From Plicaturopsis crispa FD-325 SS-3 (taxonomy: Eukaryota > Basidiomycota > Agaricomycetes > Amylocorticiales > Amylocorticiaceae), in contig KN832564.1 in assembly GCA_000827205.1 (NCBI GenBank), positions 281,470 to 345,469 of the forward strand: 64,000 bases of DNA, given 5' to 3'. The position numbers and the translations under genes are program-made. Positions 25,806 to 37,564 of the stretch are shown in pieces (position 1 is the first letter of the stretch; every line of letters starts with the position of its first letter). Under the pieces are notes generated by a model. The model searched no databases. It was not told where the DNA came from and saw only the letters and a program-made list of their open reading frames with translations.

Positions 25806-26631
25806 GGTGCTAGGAACGCTGTAAATTTGAGAGGGGCACTGTAAATTCGAGATTTTTGGCGGGGGTCTCAATGGTGGTTCATGTTGGTTTGACAGATGGC
25901 TTTTATACGTCGCCGCAGTGGATGCATTTTATCTTGATAAGACGATCGGCTTGGGGCTGCAGCCTGAAAGACGCGCGTTGAACTTGAGCCCTCGGCAAAG
26001 GAACCGCCAAGATTAATTGCTACAAGTAACGAGAGAGAGATACCGCTGGCTCCAAGCTGGCTCGCACATTTGTCGAGAAATAGAATAAAAACATAGAGGA
26101 TCAAGACCCTGCAGGCTGCAGCTGTCAAGACCTGAGCAAGATTGAAGTGGTGTGCGGCGAAAGTGATGATGTCGACAACTGCACCATCTGATTCCGGTTC
26201 GGTGTCATCGCATCATTTGAGCCCGCGCATAAGTTAGTTCCTGCGGCTCTTTCCTTTCAACCAAGTATGTGCAAGCTCCAAGCTTGAACAACTTGAAGGC
26301 AAGCTCGTTGGCTAATAATGTACTAAGAATGTAGGAGGTATGTGGATACTGACAATTTCATTTTTTTTACGATTGCTGACCCATTTATATCACGGTGCGA
26401 CTGACTGACAGTAGCTGCTGGGAGTGAACCAGCCTTTTTCGTGTGCTAGCTTGCACTGCGGTATAATTCAACCTAAAGTATCAGCAAAAGGCACACGGGC
26501 CTCCCAAAATACACATACCTCAAGCTCTGTGTCCGTAAAGTTCAAGATGTTCAAGAACACACGCAAACTTTCTCTCCCAGACTCTCCCATATCTACGCGC
26601 CCTAACTGTTCCTTTGCTCCATCCCCCCACT
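25806..26631. other. Shared promoter region of a divergent reductase pair
   Basis: 826 bp between the two start codons of paralogues 1 and 2. It holds a TATA box for the left gene. Both genes may share control elements here; I see no second gene. Confidence 0.5.
25901..25908 (-). promoter_or_regulatory. TATA box of aldo/keto reductase paralogue 1
   Basis: GTATAAAA on the minus strand, about 96 bp before the start codon at 25805, matching the spacing seen in paralogues 3 and 4. Confidence 0.5.
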
Positions 26632-28143
26632 ATGTCTCCTCCCAGCCTCCCCACACGCAAAATCGGAAATGACGATGTCACCGCCATAGGATTTGGTGCG
26701 ATGGGACTGTCCGCCTACTACGGGTCCATTGCCTCAGATGAGGAGCGCCTTGACGTGAGTGTTGCACTGTATCCTGCTGGATTGCTTCCCTGAACAATTA
26801 ACATTGAACATCTACCGAAGTTCCTTGACACCGTATACGCCAAGGGCTGCACGTTCTGGGACACTGCAGACATATACAAAGACAACGAGGACCTCATCGG
26901 GAAATGGTGCGCAATCGAGTGGACCGTTTAACGTTTAACCGTCACGAGGATGTGGCGAGGTCTTACTTGCGATGCCTGACAGGTTCAAGCGCAGTGGGAA
27001 ACGAAATGATATATTCCTGGCCACCAAATTTGGCGTCACAGGAAATAGTGCAAGGCCAATCAACGGCGATCCTGAATATGTCAACAAATCCTTTGCGAAG
27101 TCGATATCCAGGCTCGGAGTCGAGACAGTGGACCTGTACTACGCACATAGGTAAGCCTTTTGTCGGGTTGAATGCAGACGTCAAATAGAATTTGATGCTA
27201 ACGCCTCTGCAGAGCTGATGCGACCGTTCCTATCGAGGTAATTACATCCCCTGCACGCGTGCATCGACACCCCATTGAATTATTTCACTTAGAAAACCGT
27301 AGGCGCCATGGCCGAGCTCGTCAAGTCCGTCCCACCTCCACAAACCCTCTAATCCCTTAACTAACCCGCATCTGCAGAGCCGGCAAAGTAAAATACCTGG
27401 GCCTCTCCGAATGCTCTGCTACGACCCTCCGGCGCGCACACGCCGTGCACCCCATCGCGGCCATCCAGGTCGAGTACTCGCCCTTTACGCTCGACATCGA
27501 GGACGACCGCCTCGCCGTGCTCCGGACCGCGCGCGAGCTCGGCGTGGCGATCATCGCGTACTCGCCCTTGGGCAGGGGCTTGATCACCGGGCAATATGTG
27601 CGCCGCCCCCGACTACCCTAGCTGATACGAGTACTAATGCTATTGATGTTGACGCCCGAAGAAATCCGTAGACGACTTCGAAGAGGGGGATTTTAGGCGC
27701 ATGGTGCCCAGGCCAGTTCCCGCGCGTACACCTCCCGCTAACACTCACTGAACGGTATACAGGTACCAGAACGAGAACTTCCCGAACATTCTCAAGCTCG
27801 CCGACGGGCTGAAGAAAGTCGGCGAAAAGCACGGTGCGACGGCGGGGCAGGTGGCCCTCGCGTGGCTCCTCGCCCAGGGCCCCGACGTCATCCCCATTCC
27901 TGGCACACGTCAAGTCAAGGTACGTGCGCCGCATACATCATGAATTGCATCGCGTGCTGACAGATTTGTGTACTTCAGTATTTGGAGGAAAATCTGGGTG
28001 CTTTGAAGGTGAAGCTCACACCTGAAGACGTCGCCGAGGTGCGCGGCTTCGCGTTGGAGGCCGATGAGGCGTCGAAGGGCTATGGGAGGTATCCGGCTCC
28101 TTTGCTTGCGCTCTTGTTCGCGGAGACACCTGAGCTCGCCTGA
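26632..28143 (+). CDS. Aldo/keto reductase, YakC/AKR13-like, paralogue 2
   Basis: Same family and exon plan as paralogue 1. Visible blocks are [139 protein letters not shown] and an end of [10 protein letters not shown]. All four tetrad residues (Asp, Tyr, Lys, His) are present. The start at 26632 gives [10 protein letters not shown], like paralogue 3. Each intron is about 50-75 nt. Function is inferred from the family only. Confidence 0.92.
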
Positions 28144-28593
28144 AAGCTGGTGGTAACCCACTTGTACGGTTGGTCGCACGCCGCAATAGACAACTCCCGC
28201 ATTTCAAGGTCTACAAATTACCTACAACAGTACCCAGTACCACCATGTCCCTGCCATGCGCAATATGCAACGCACAGAAGGACTTGTTAGAAACCCATCT
28301 CGGTTAGCTCTTTCTCCTTCTCCTCAAGGTTGTATCCGAACAACCTTCGTATAAAGTGGGCACAGAGCTGATGATATTCGTGCATTCGGTATGATAATAA
28401 ACAACAGTTATGGTCGTACATGGATGATGGATGGATTATAGCGCAAACAGGCGATATCGAAATGAGGGGAGGAAACGAGAACAGGAAAGACATGCGAAAA
28501 TGTAATGCAGATGCGAAGAAACCATGATACCTAATCTCTATGATCCAACAGGCCGCCGTGGTTGGATGAAGTTTGAAGCCCAAAGCCTAACGT
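28144..28593. other. Convergent 3' regions
   Basis: Between aldo/keto reductase paralogue 2 and RNR1. It contains a 20-codon open frame (28245-28307, MSLPCAICNAQ...) with one CxxC pair; too short to call a gene. Confidence 0.5.
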
Positions 28594-31500
28594 TCAGCCA
28601 GAGCACATAACGCAAGCGTCCTTGTTCTCCAGCGAGCACATCAGCTTCGCGGCTTCCTCCTCGCGATCGCGCTGGCGCTTCAGCGCAGCCGCAAACTCGG
28701 GGTCCGCCTCTGCCGCCTGCTTCTGCTTGTCGTCCAAGTACATATTCTCGAGCGGCTTCTCCAAAGCTGTGCCATTCGCGGACGGCGCGACGCCAGTAGT
28801 AGCGTTGCCGTTCAACTGCGCAGCGCTGCCGTTCAACTTCGCGGCTACCGCCGCCGCACCGTTGGTCAGTGGCCTCGAGGGCGAGGGAGAGGGCGCGGTG
28901 CTAGAGATGGGAGAAGGCAGGCCGGTGGGGATGGCGGCGGACGTGGAAGGCTGGACGAGGGCGGCTTGGTTGGCAGCCTTGGCGGCCTTGAGGACGCTCT
29001 GGTCGACGGTGAACTGGATGGCCTGGGCAGCCGGGCGCGTACGCAGGTAGTACATTCCCGTCTACGAGTAGCGCATCATCAGTACTCGGACAAGACGTTA
29101 CAGGACGTGAGTCTCACCTTCAACCCCTTGGACCAAGCGTAGAAGTGGCACGACGTCAGCTGTCCCAGCGTCGGCGACTGCAGATGGATGTTCAAGCTCT
29201 GCGACTGGCAGATGAACGCCCCGCGATCGGCAGACAGGTCGATGATCTTCTTTTGCGAGATCTCCCAGACGGTCTTGTAGATCGCCTTCACGTCCGCGGG
29301 GATGTTCGGGATGTTCTGGATGGAGCCGTTGTGCGCGATGATCATGTTCTTCATGTTGTCGTCCCAGAGCTTCAGGTCGACGAGCTCGCGGAGCAACCAC
29401 GGGCAGACTACTTGGAACTCGCCTGCTAGTACACGACGAGTGTAGATGTTGCTGAACGTGACGTGAGCAAGAAATTCGAAGAGCGGTATGGGGACACGGG
29501 AAACTTACCTGGTGTACGGCTCGAAGCATTCGTTATTACCCAAGATCTGACTGGTCGAAGCGGTAGGCATCGGGGCGCACAACAGCGAGTTCCTCAGTCC
29601 ATGGGTCGCGATCTTCTCCTTCAACGACGCCCAGTCCCAGAGGTCGGAGGGCGTCACACCCCACAGGTCGTACTGCAATTCGCCCTGCTGGGCAGGACTA
29701 CCAATCCAAGTTTCGTACGGGCCATCCTTTTCTGCCATCTCACAGCTGCTCTCGAGAGCGCCATGATAAATGGTCTCGAAGATCTTGATATTGAGCTCCT
29801 TCGCCTGGGGCGAGTCGAAAGGCATGCGCAAGGCCATGAACACGTCGGCGAGACCTTGGACACCCACACCGATAGGCCGGTGGCGCATGTTTGAGCGGCG
29901 CGCCTCCGGCGTAGGGTAGTAGTTCGCGTCGATGATGCGGTTCAAGTTGAATGCGACGACCTTCGTGACGTCGTGCAGCTTCTGGTAGTCAAACTTGCCG
30001 TGGCTGATGAATGTGGGGAGGGCGATGGACGCGAGATTGCAGACGGCGGTCTCCTCGGGGGAGGAGTACTCGATGATTTCAGTGCAGAGGTTGGACGACT
30101 TGATGGTGCCGAGGTTCTTCTGGTTCGACTTGGCGTTGGCGGCGTCCTTGTACAGCATGAAGGGGCCTCCGGTTTCGATCTGGGCTTCGAGGATGGCGAA
30201 CCATAATTTCTGCGCAGGGATTGTCCTCCTCGCACGTCCTTCCTTCTCGTATTTCTCGAAAAGCGCCTCGAATTCCGCGCCATGGACATCGGCCATCCCA
30301 GGGGCTTCGTTCGGGCAGAACAAGGACCATTCAGCGTTCTGTTCAACACGTTTCATGCTATGCAGTATACATTAGATTAAATGCACAGCACTGAAGAAAA
30401 ACCACGTACAAGAGGTCGGGAATCCAGAGCGCGTAGAAAAGATCGCGAGCCCTGGCCTGCTCCTTTCCGTGGTTCTTCCGGAGGTCGAGGAAATCGAAGA
30501 TGTCATCGTGCCACGGCTCGATGTAGATAGCGAAGGCTCCCGGCCGCTTGTTGCCACCTTGGTCTACGTACCGCGCAGTCGCGTCGTAAGCGCGGAGCAT
30601 GGGGACGATTCCATTGGAATATCCGTTCGTGCCCGCGATGTAAGACCTGCGGAATAAAGTCAATGAAAAGAATCAAAGGAGACATATCAAGACTTACCCA
30701 GTGGCGCGGATGCAGTGTATGTTCATCCCGATACCACCAGCCGTCTTGCTGATCATGGCACAGCTCTTAAGCGTGTCGTAGATACCCTCGATCGAATCGT
30801 CCTTCATGCAGACGAGGAAGCACGAGCTCATCTGCGCGTGCGGTGTACCAGCATTGAACAACGTCGGCGAGGCATGCGTGAAGTACCTCTCAGACATGAG
30901 ATGGTATGTTTCGATCGCACGCTCGATATCGTTTCCGTGGATGCCTACAGCGACGCGCATGATCATGTGCTGAGGGCGCTCCGCCACACGGCCATCAAGT
31001 CTGAGGAGGTATGATCGCTCGAGGGTCTTGAAGCCAAAGCTATGAAGCGTCATCAGCACCCATGAAAAGAACGCCGATAAAAGGATGACCTACAAGTTGT
31101 AATTGAAATCGCGGTTGTAAATAATTGCGGAGTCGAGCTGTTCACGGTTGGCCATGACAGTCTCGTAGGTCTCCTTCCCGATCATACCAGCCATCTTGCC
31201 ATTCTTGGGGTTTACTAGACGCGTTTGCATGAGCATAAGACCGCGTGATACGTCGCGTCAAATACGCACCATAATGGTACAAATCGTAGATAACTTGCGA
31301 GAAGTTCTTTTTTGTCTCCTTGTGGAGGTTGGAGATCGCAATACGCGCCGCAAGGATGGCATAGTCCGGGTGCTTGGTTGTGAGGTACGCAGCGGTCTCA
31401 GACGCCAAGTTCTGTTGAAAGCGAAAAGATTATCATAATGAAGTCCGTCGCGTCAGGGGCTAAACTTACGTCGAGCTCAACGGTGGTGACACCCGGGTAG

Positions 31501-31870
31501 ACACCTCCAATGACCTTCTGTGTAATCCTAGTATCTTGATTAATCGATTGACCTACGCGAGCAAACCGACGCGCTTACTCAATGGGGTCAATGTAGTCAG
31601 CGTCGAGGCCGTAGCAAAGTTTGTTTATTCTCGCAGTGATCTGTATCGACACGCGTTTAACACGCGTCTTCATAACACATGATGCTCGCAGACGTACCTT
31701 ATCGAACTGCACGCGTTCCTTGCGTCTGGCGGGGAGAAACACGTTAGATTAAAGTCAACGACCTGGTTTTTTTCGTCGCGTACCCGTCTGTTAGGAGAGG
31801 CGCGTCAGTCAGTAGACGGTCACCGCCCGCGCGTCGCATGTAGCTCACCTCGCTTGAACACGAACGCCAT
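28594..31870 (-). CDS. RNR1: Ribonucleotide reductase large subunit
   Basis: The class I enzyme makes dNDPs in the cytosol. Reading from 31870: [18 protein letters not shown] begins the ATP cone. Then come [38 protein letters not shown] (first active Cys), [14 protein letters not shown] (substrate-specificity region), [22 protein letters not shown] (Asn, Cys, Glu radical-site residues), [19 protein letters not shown] and the Tyr pair near [16 protein letters not shown]. The tail ends CVMCSG, the redox Cys pair. About a dozen short introns are present; exon 2 is only 4 nt (31784-31787). Between the barrel and the Cys tail lies an Ala/Asn/Pro/Ser-rich linker, roughly residues 800-890. Upstream are three ACGCGT boxes, consistent with S-phase control. 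The gene is head-to-head with a small unknown gene. Confidence 0.95.
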
Positions 31871-32089
31871 AGTAGTAGGTTTGTGTATAGGCGTAGAGGG
31901 TAGAAGTTGGTGGCGGGGAGAGGGGAGTGGGAGAGGGAAGAGAGTAGTTTGAGAGAAAGAGAGTTCGTGTTGTTTATTTATCTTCAGCCGCGCGCCTTAC
32001 TAATTGATCTATATTGATCCTTATTTACGCGCCACTTTGGTCCGATTTCTGGTCTCGCTATAATTCTCGGGCGTCCTACATGCATTCGT

Positions 32090-32279
32090 ACGCGTAAGAT
32101 CTCTCGTAAAGTGACTCTAGATATGGCAAGAGCGCCGCATAATTTATTCGGAATAAAAAGACGAATAAACGGATGCGCAAAATGAGTCTCGGGCGAATGT
32201 TGAGAAAAGGACGAAACGCCGAACGCGTCTATCACGAGCGCGTTGTTTACGCGGATTTGCTCTGAAACTTTTTACGCGT
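32090..32279. promoter_or_regulatory. Cluster of three MluI cell-cycle boxes between RNR1 and its neighbour
   Basis: ACGCGT occurs at 32090-32095, 32223-32228 and 32274-32279 within the 489-bp divergent intergenic region. ACGCGT is the MBF/DSC1 site that drives ribonucleotide reductase at G1/S in yeasts. Function here is inferred from the motif and the target gene. Confidence 0.6.
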
Positions 32280-32359
32280 TGACCACCACGATGCACCAGC
32301 CAAAGCCTCGTGTGGTCGCCTTTTCCTTTCCCATCTGAACTTGTTCCAGCACCGCCATC

Positions 32360-32998
32360 ATGTCCCACCACCATTTCCATGCAGCCACAATGCCCATGTA
32401 CGGCGAGCCCGTCCAGCGCCAGGACTCGCCGGAATCGGTCGGCTCAGTCAAGATGCCAGACAAGACGTCCGACTCGGACGAGGAGCTCAGTCCGGAGGAC
32501 TTTGCGGCGAAACACGAAGAGCGCATGGGGCTGTACAAGCCTATGGAGGAGGAAGTGCTCGCATGCGAGTCGCCGCTGCTCTATCCGCCGCCAAAGACCC
32601 CCGAGGAAGAACAGGGTGCGTGTTACCTTGCAGTGTGCGAGTGCACGTTGCTTACGCGGGCCGTTCTAGCGCTGCACCGACGAATAATGGTGTCGCTCCG
32701 CCAACGCGTCGCAGAACTCGAAGAGAACGAACTCTTTGAGCAGACCCTCTTGCGCGGCTCTCGCGCTGCATTGGAACAACAGCCTACTTCGAATGACATC
32801 GACACCATCATGCGCAGTATGCTTGGTCCATCGCCAGGGGACCCTAATCATCTCCGCCAGGCGCCTACGGATGGCCCATGGAATCGCGGTCCAAACCAGC
32901 ATAATACCACTTATTCGACAGACGATGGTGGAGACCGCAGCGAGAGCACGGCAGGACGGAGGGTTGTCAAAGGAAAGGGCAAGGGTCGGAGAGCTTGA
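32360..32998 (+). CDS. Small conserved-looking protein of unknown function
   Basis: I do not recognise this protein. The open frame runs 212 codons without a stop, but an intron with good ends at 32616-32669 is likely and leaves 194 residues (EEEQ joined to ALHRRIMVSLRQRV). The N-terminus is His/Met-rich, then acidic (TSDSDEELSPEDF). After the junction comes a predicted helix, VSLRQRVAELEENELFEQTLL, perhaps a short coiled coil. The C-terminus is polar and ends in a basic run, VKGKGKGRRA, which could be a nuclear signal. It shares the ACGCGT-containing promoter region with RNR1, so co-expression in S phase is possible. Confidence 0.7.
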   Translation: MSHHHFHAATMPMYGEPVQRQDSPESVGSVKMPDKTSDSDEELSPEDFAAKHEERMGLYKPMEEEVLACESPLLYPPPKTPEEEQGACYLAVCECTLLTRAVLALHRRIMVSLRQRVAELEENELFEQTLLRGSRAALEQQPTSNDIDTIMRSMLGPSPGDPNHLRQAPTDGPWNRGPNQHNTTYSTDDGGDRSESTAGRRVVKGKGKGRRA

Positions 32999-33511
32999 GT
33001 GACGGAGTTTTGTATCATTAAGACTGTACGCTAGTTACATCTCCTGTATCCATTAAGTATCTTGTACTATTGATTACGCCGCTATCTTCTGAAGATGCGT
33101 GAGGTTTGCATACAGTGACAGCCCCCACATACAGAGAATCTAGATCATTATTCGGCGATTTTTTTGAAAAATGCTCGGATATTGTGTAGAAATCTGTAAG
33201 AATTTACCGCGGCGATATTTGTGCCGCGATAAATTCTGAGGCGTTGTGTAGTCTCCTTTAGCAGCCGTCGAAACAACTCCTTCAAACCTCGCGGGCTCGG
33301 ATATATCCTTGTCTGACGTCTGGCGTTGTGCTGTGTGTGAGCAGGTGCGCGCTGCCCGATTTACGAGATCCACGAGATCGCTTAGACTAGAGTGACTCCT
33401 TTGCAAAGAGCAAGTCAAGTCAAGCGGCTCCGCGGTTTTCATAGTTATATATCTCTTCTTCGCTCAAGTCCACGATCCTTACATCTGACGTTCTTTCGAA
33501 TAGCAGCAACC
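32999..33511. other. Intergenic region upstream of EFL1
   Basis: It holds an imperfect inverted repeat near 33205-33235 (TTTACCGCGGCGATATTTG followed by TGCCGCGATAAATTC) and ordinary promoter sequence. No gene supported. Confidence 0.4.
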
Positions 33512-36500
33512 ATGGAGGTGCCCGATGCAGCAAACGTCCGCATAATAACCACCTTGGGTCACGTCGATCATGGCAAAACGACGCTCATGGACGCTCTGCT
33601 CGCCGCAAACAACATCATATCCGCACGCATGGCCGGCAAGATGCGCTACCTCGACAGTCGCGAGGACGAGCAGGAGCGCGGCATCACCATGGAAAGCAGC
33701 GCAGTGTCTCTGAAGTTCCAGGTCATGGAGAAGGCGGCGGACGGCGAAGGTGCGCATCCATCGCACGCGAAATCACCCTATTCCGTGACAGACTCGTCCA
33801 GGAAGATCTCCGAAGACGTATATCGTGAATATGATTGACACGCCCGGGCATGTCGATTTTTCGAGCGAGGTGTCCACGGCGTCGCGCCTGTGCGACGGCG
33901 CACTCGTGCTAGTGGACGTCGTGGAAGGTGTGTGCACCCAGGCAAGTGCGATCCCCGTGGCGTATTCGAGGGCAGCATTTAAATTCAACGTGTAGACCAT
34001 CGCAGTCTTGCGGCAAGCATGGCAGGACCGGCTGCGACCTATCCTCGTCATAAACAAGTTCGATCGTCTTATTACGGAGCTCAAGCTCGCCCCCGTAGAA
34101 GCCCACCACCACCTCTCGCGTCTGATTGAGCAAGTCAACGCAGTCATGGGCGGATTCTTCGCGGGAGAGCGGATGGAGGACGACCAGCGGTGGCACGAAG
34201 AACACGAACGGCGTCGCGCAGCGAAACGGGAGGCATATGCGGACGAGGCCGAAGCGACCGCTCACGACAATGACGACCAGTTCCAGGAAAAGGACGACGA
34301 CGACATTTATTTCGCGCCGGAGCGGGGGAATGTTATTTTTGCGTCTGCGATCGACGGCTGGGGCTTCCGCGTCGGCAAATTCGCGCAGCTGTATGCCGCA
34401 AAGCTTGGGATCAAGGAGGCGAACTTGCGGCGTGTGCTGTGGGGTGACTTTTTTTTGGACCCGAAGACGAAGAAAGTGATCAGCTACAAGCACCTCCGAG
34501 GCAGGGCGTTGAAACCGCTGTTTGTCCAGTTTGTGCTGGACAACTTGTGGGCCGTGTATGATGCCACGGTACTCAATACGTATGTCGCCGTTTTGTTTGG
34601 CATCGCGCGTATTGACAGTCTGTGCAGGAACCCCGACAAAATCGCCAAGATCGTCTCCGCGCTGAACCTCAAAATCCCTCCCCGCGACCTAAAATCAAAA
34701 GACACGCGCCACCTCCTCTCATTAATCTTCTCGCAGTGGCTCCCGCTCTCCACCTGCGTCATCCAAGCCGTCATCGACGTCGTCCCCGCGCCCTCCGTCG
34801 CGCAAACGACCCGGATCCCCAAGATGCTCTACCCCGACCTGTACGAATCCACCGTCGCGCCCAAAAACAAGCTCGAGCGCGATCTGTTCGCGTCGAATGC
34901 GAGCGCGGACGCGTGCGTGGCGGCGTACGTCAGTAAGATGTTCGCGGTGTCCACTACGGCGCTGCCTGAGAACAAGAAGAAGCCGATCACGGCGGAGGAC
35001 ATGCGGAACCGGGCGCGGGAGTTCCGCGAGGCGCGTCAAGCCGGTGTACAAGCAGGCGTGCCTAGCCCCGTCCAGACAAACCCCGACAGCCCGTCTCCTC
35101 AGCCGCAGCCACGGGAAGGCGGGATCGACGGAGACGCGGAGACGCTTCTTGGCTTTGCGCGGCTGTATTCCGGGACGCTGCGTGCGGGCGCCCGCGTATA
35201 CGGCGTGCTCCCGAAGTACAATCTTGCGCTGCCGCCGACGCACCCGTCGAATGCGCGGTATATCGTCACGGCGGATGTGGAGGGGCTGTATGTGATGATG
35301 GGTCGGGAGCTGGTGGCGGTCGACCGTGTCCGGGCGGGCAATATATTTGCTATCAAAGGTCTGGAGGGGAAGGTGTGGCGCAGTGCGACGCTGTGTGCTC
35401 CTAGTGAATCGGGAGTGGGCGACGAGCAGGATCCAGAAATTCATCAGGAATGCTTGATCAACCTTGGTGGGGTGCATCGCTCGGTGAGTCTCTTTCGAGT
35501 GGGCGATCCTATTGTCCCCTGCTCACGGTGCTCTACAGGCGCCGCCGATCGTGCGGGTTGCCTTGGAACCTGTGAAACCGGCGGATATGGCGAAGCTTCT
35601 CAGTGGTTTGAAGCTTCTCAGTCAATCCGACCCGTGTGTCGAGACATTCCAGCAAGCTACCGGAGAGCATGTCATTCTGACGGCGGGCGAGCTGCACCTT
35701 GAGGTATGTATAGTGGACTTGCACAACTCAGATACGCGCTGAACTTTGTACGCAGAGATGCTTGAAGGATCTCAGGGAACGTTTTGCACGGGTCGAGATC
35801 CAGGCTTCGAAGCCGATTGTGCCTTTCCGTGAAACTGCCGTGAAAGCTGCAGGTTCGTTCCCTGCCCCCTTTCATCTGTGCGTGAAGGTAGTTACACCCG
35901 TTATGATCCCTAGATATGGCTGCTCCCAAAACCCCTAATGCGCCGCGGGGTACAATCCGCGGTTCCGACTCGCATAATCTTGTTACGTTCACCATCCGAG
36001 CGGTCCCGCTGCCAGAGACCATCCTCCAGTTCATCCTCGATAACATCATTACTCTAAAAAAGCTGCAGCAAGAGCGCAAGGGTGGACGAGAAGGTGAGGT
36101 CGATGATGAAGGGGAGGAAGAAGGCGTCAACGTGCACGGCGACATCATGAGGAAGCCCACCGTCAAGCCAGAGCAATTCTGGGCAGCGCTACAGGACAAA
36201 TGCAAGGAGGCGGGCGGTGAATGGACTGGCCTTGTCGATAGGATTTGGGCATTCGGGCCGCAAAACGCTGGCGGATCGTTGCTCGTGGATGCGCGCAATA
36301 CGAGCACGCCGTATTCGTGAGTACTTCGCCAGTTTCCTGGAAAGCTTTCTGATGTCTAGATAGCCTAAAACGTCGCCTGGACCGTTCGCGGACTGAAGAC
36401 GCGGAGAGGTCCATTAAAGTGTCCGATTTCGATGGGCATCTAGAGACGGGCTTCCAGCTCGCAACTTTTCAGGGCCCATTATGCGCGGAGCCCGTGGAGG

Positions 36501-37321
36501 GTCTTGCCTACTATGTCGAGTCATTGGAAATTGACGAAGAGGGCGTCGAGAAGCAACGGCGTGAGTTTTTGGTGTTCTCAATCTTTCTCGATGTTTTTGT
36601 GTTCATTCGCTTTGATGTTTAGTGCAAAACAAGATAGCTCAGGTAACGGGCTCGGTGATCACTGGTGTTCGCGATGCCTGCAGAAATGGATTATTGGACT
36701 GGTCACCGAGGCTGATGTTGGCGATGTACACGTGCGACATTCAAGCTACCGGTGCGTGCGGCCGCAAGCCCCTCCCCCTGATAATCCTCTCAATTCGTTA
36801 CCTCTTCTCTTTCCAGCCGACGTGCTTGGTAAAGTATACGGCGTTGTTGCCAAGCGCCGTGGCCGAATCGTCGCAGAGGAAATGAAGGAGGGGACATCGT
36901 TCTTCAATGTCTCGGCGTTGCTACCGGTCGTTGAGAGTTTCGGGTTTGCGGACGGTACGGTTTCTTCCTCGTATTTCTGCATGGAATGCAAGTCTAATTA
37001 TGTATCTCAAAATCTAGATATCAGAACGCGAACGTCTGGTGCCGCCAGCCCGCAACTTATCTTCAGCGGGCGAGTCGATTCCGCCGGCTTATCCGGAATA
37101 CTCTAGCTGACAATTTGTATTTCCTCCCTAGGTACGAACTGCTCGACCAAGATCCGTTCTGGGTCCCTACTACTGAGGAGGAGCTCGAGGACCTTGGCGA
37201 AAAAGCCGACCGTTCCAATGTCGCGAAAGGATACATGGACGCCGTGAGGGAGCGCAAGGGGATGTTCGTGGACAAGAAAATCGTCGAATTCGCAGAGAAA
37301 CAGAGGACGTTGAAGCGGTAA
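33512..37321 (+). CDS. EFL1: Elongation factor-like GTPase Efl1/Ria1, 60S ribosome maturation
   Basis: Efl1 is a cytoplasmic EF-2-like GTPase that, with Sdo1/SBDS, releases Tif6/eIF6 from new 60S subunits. G-domain motifs are G1 [11 protein letters not shown]2 [11 protein letters not shown]3 [11 protein letters not shown] and G4 VINKFDRL. The first intron ends before [16 protein letters not shown] (exon 2 from 33802). A charged insertion in the G domain ([19 protein letters not shown] with an Asp-rich run) is typical of Efl1 and separates it from EF-2. Domain II is at [20 protein letters not shown], and domains III-V continue through [60 protein letters not shown] and [15 protein letters not shown]. 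The end, [11 protein letters not shown], matches the family tail. EF-2's diphthamide loop is not present. The start at 33512 is well supported. Confidence 0.95.
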
Positions 37322-37564
37322 GGCACGGGAACCCACTGTACGACGACTGTATCTGTATATTTGTTTTGTAGCTGTTGTTTGTATGACAGGATCCATAGCA
37401 TTTATTCCCAGAACGCTTGCAGAGTCCAGATATGAAGTGCTGTTTGTTACGTAAAATGCTACGCGGCTTCTTGATTTGCAGCCGTTGCCCGCTCACACCA
37501 CGGATACCAATTTCCTCCAAAGTCTTGAGGCTTTTTACAGTGCTCGCGCTGGCCCTGCTAGCGA

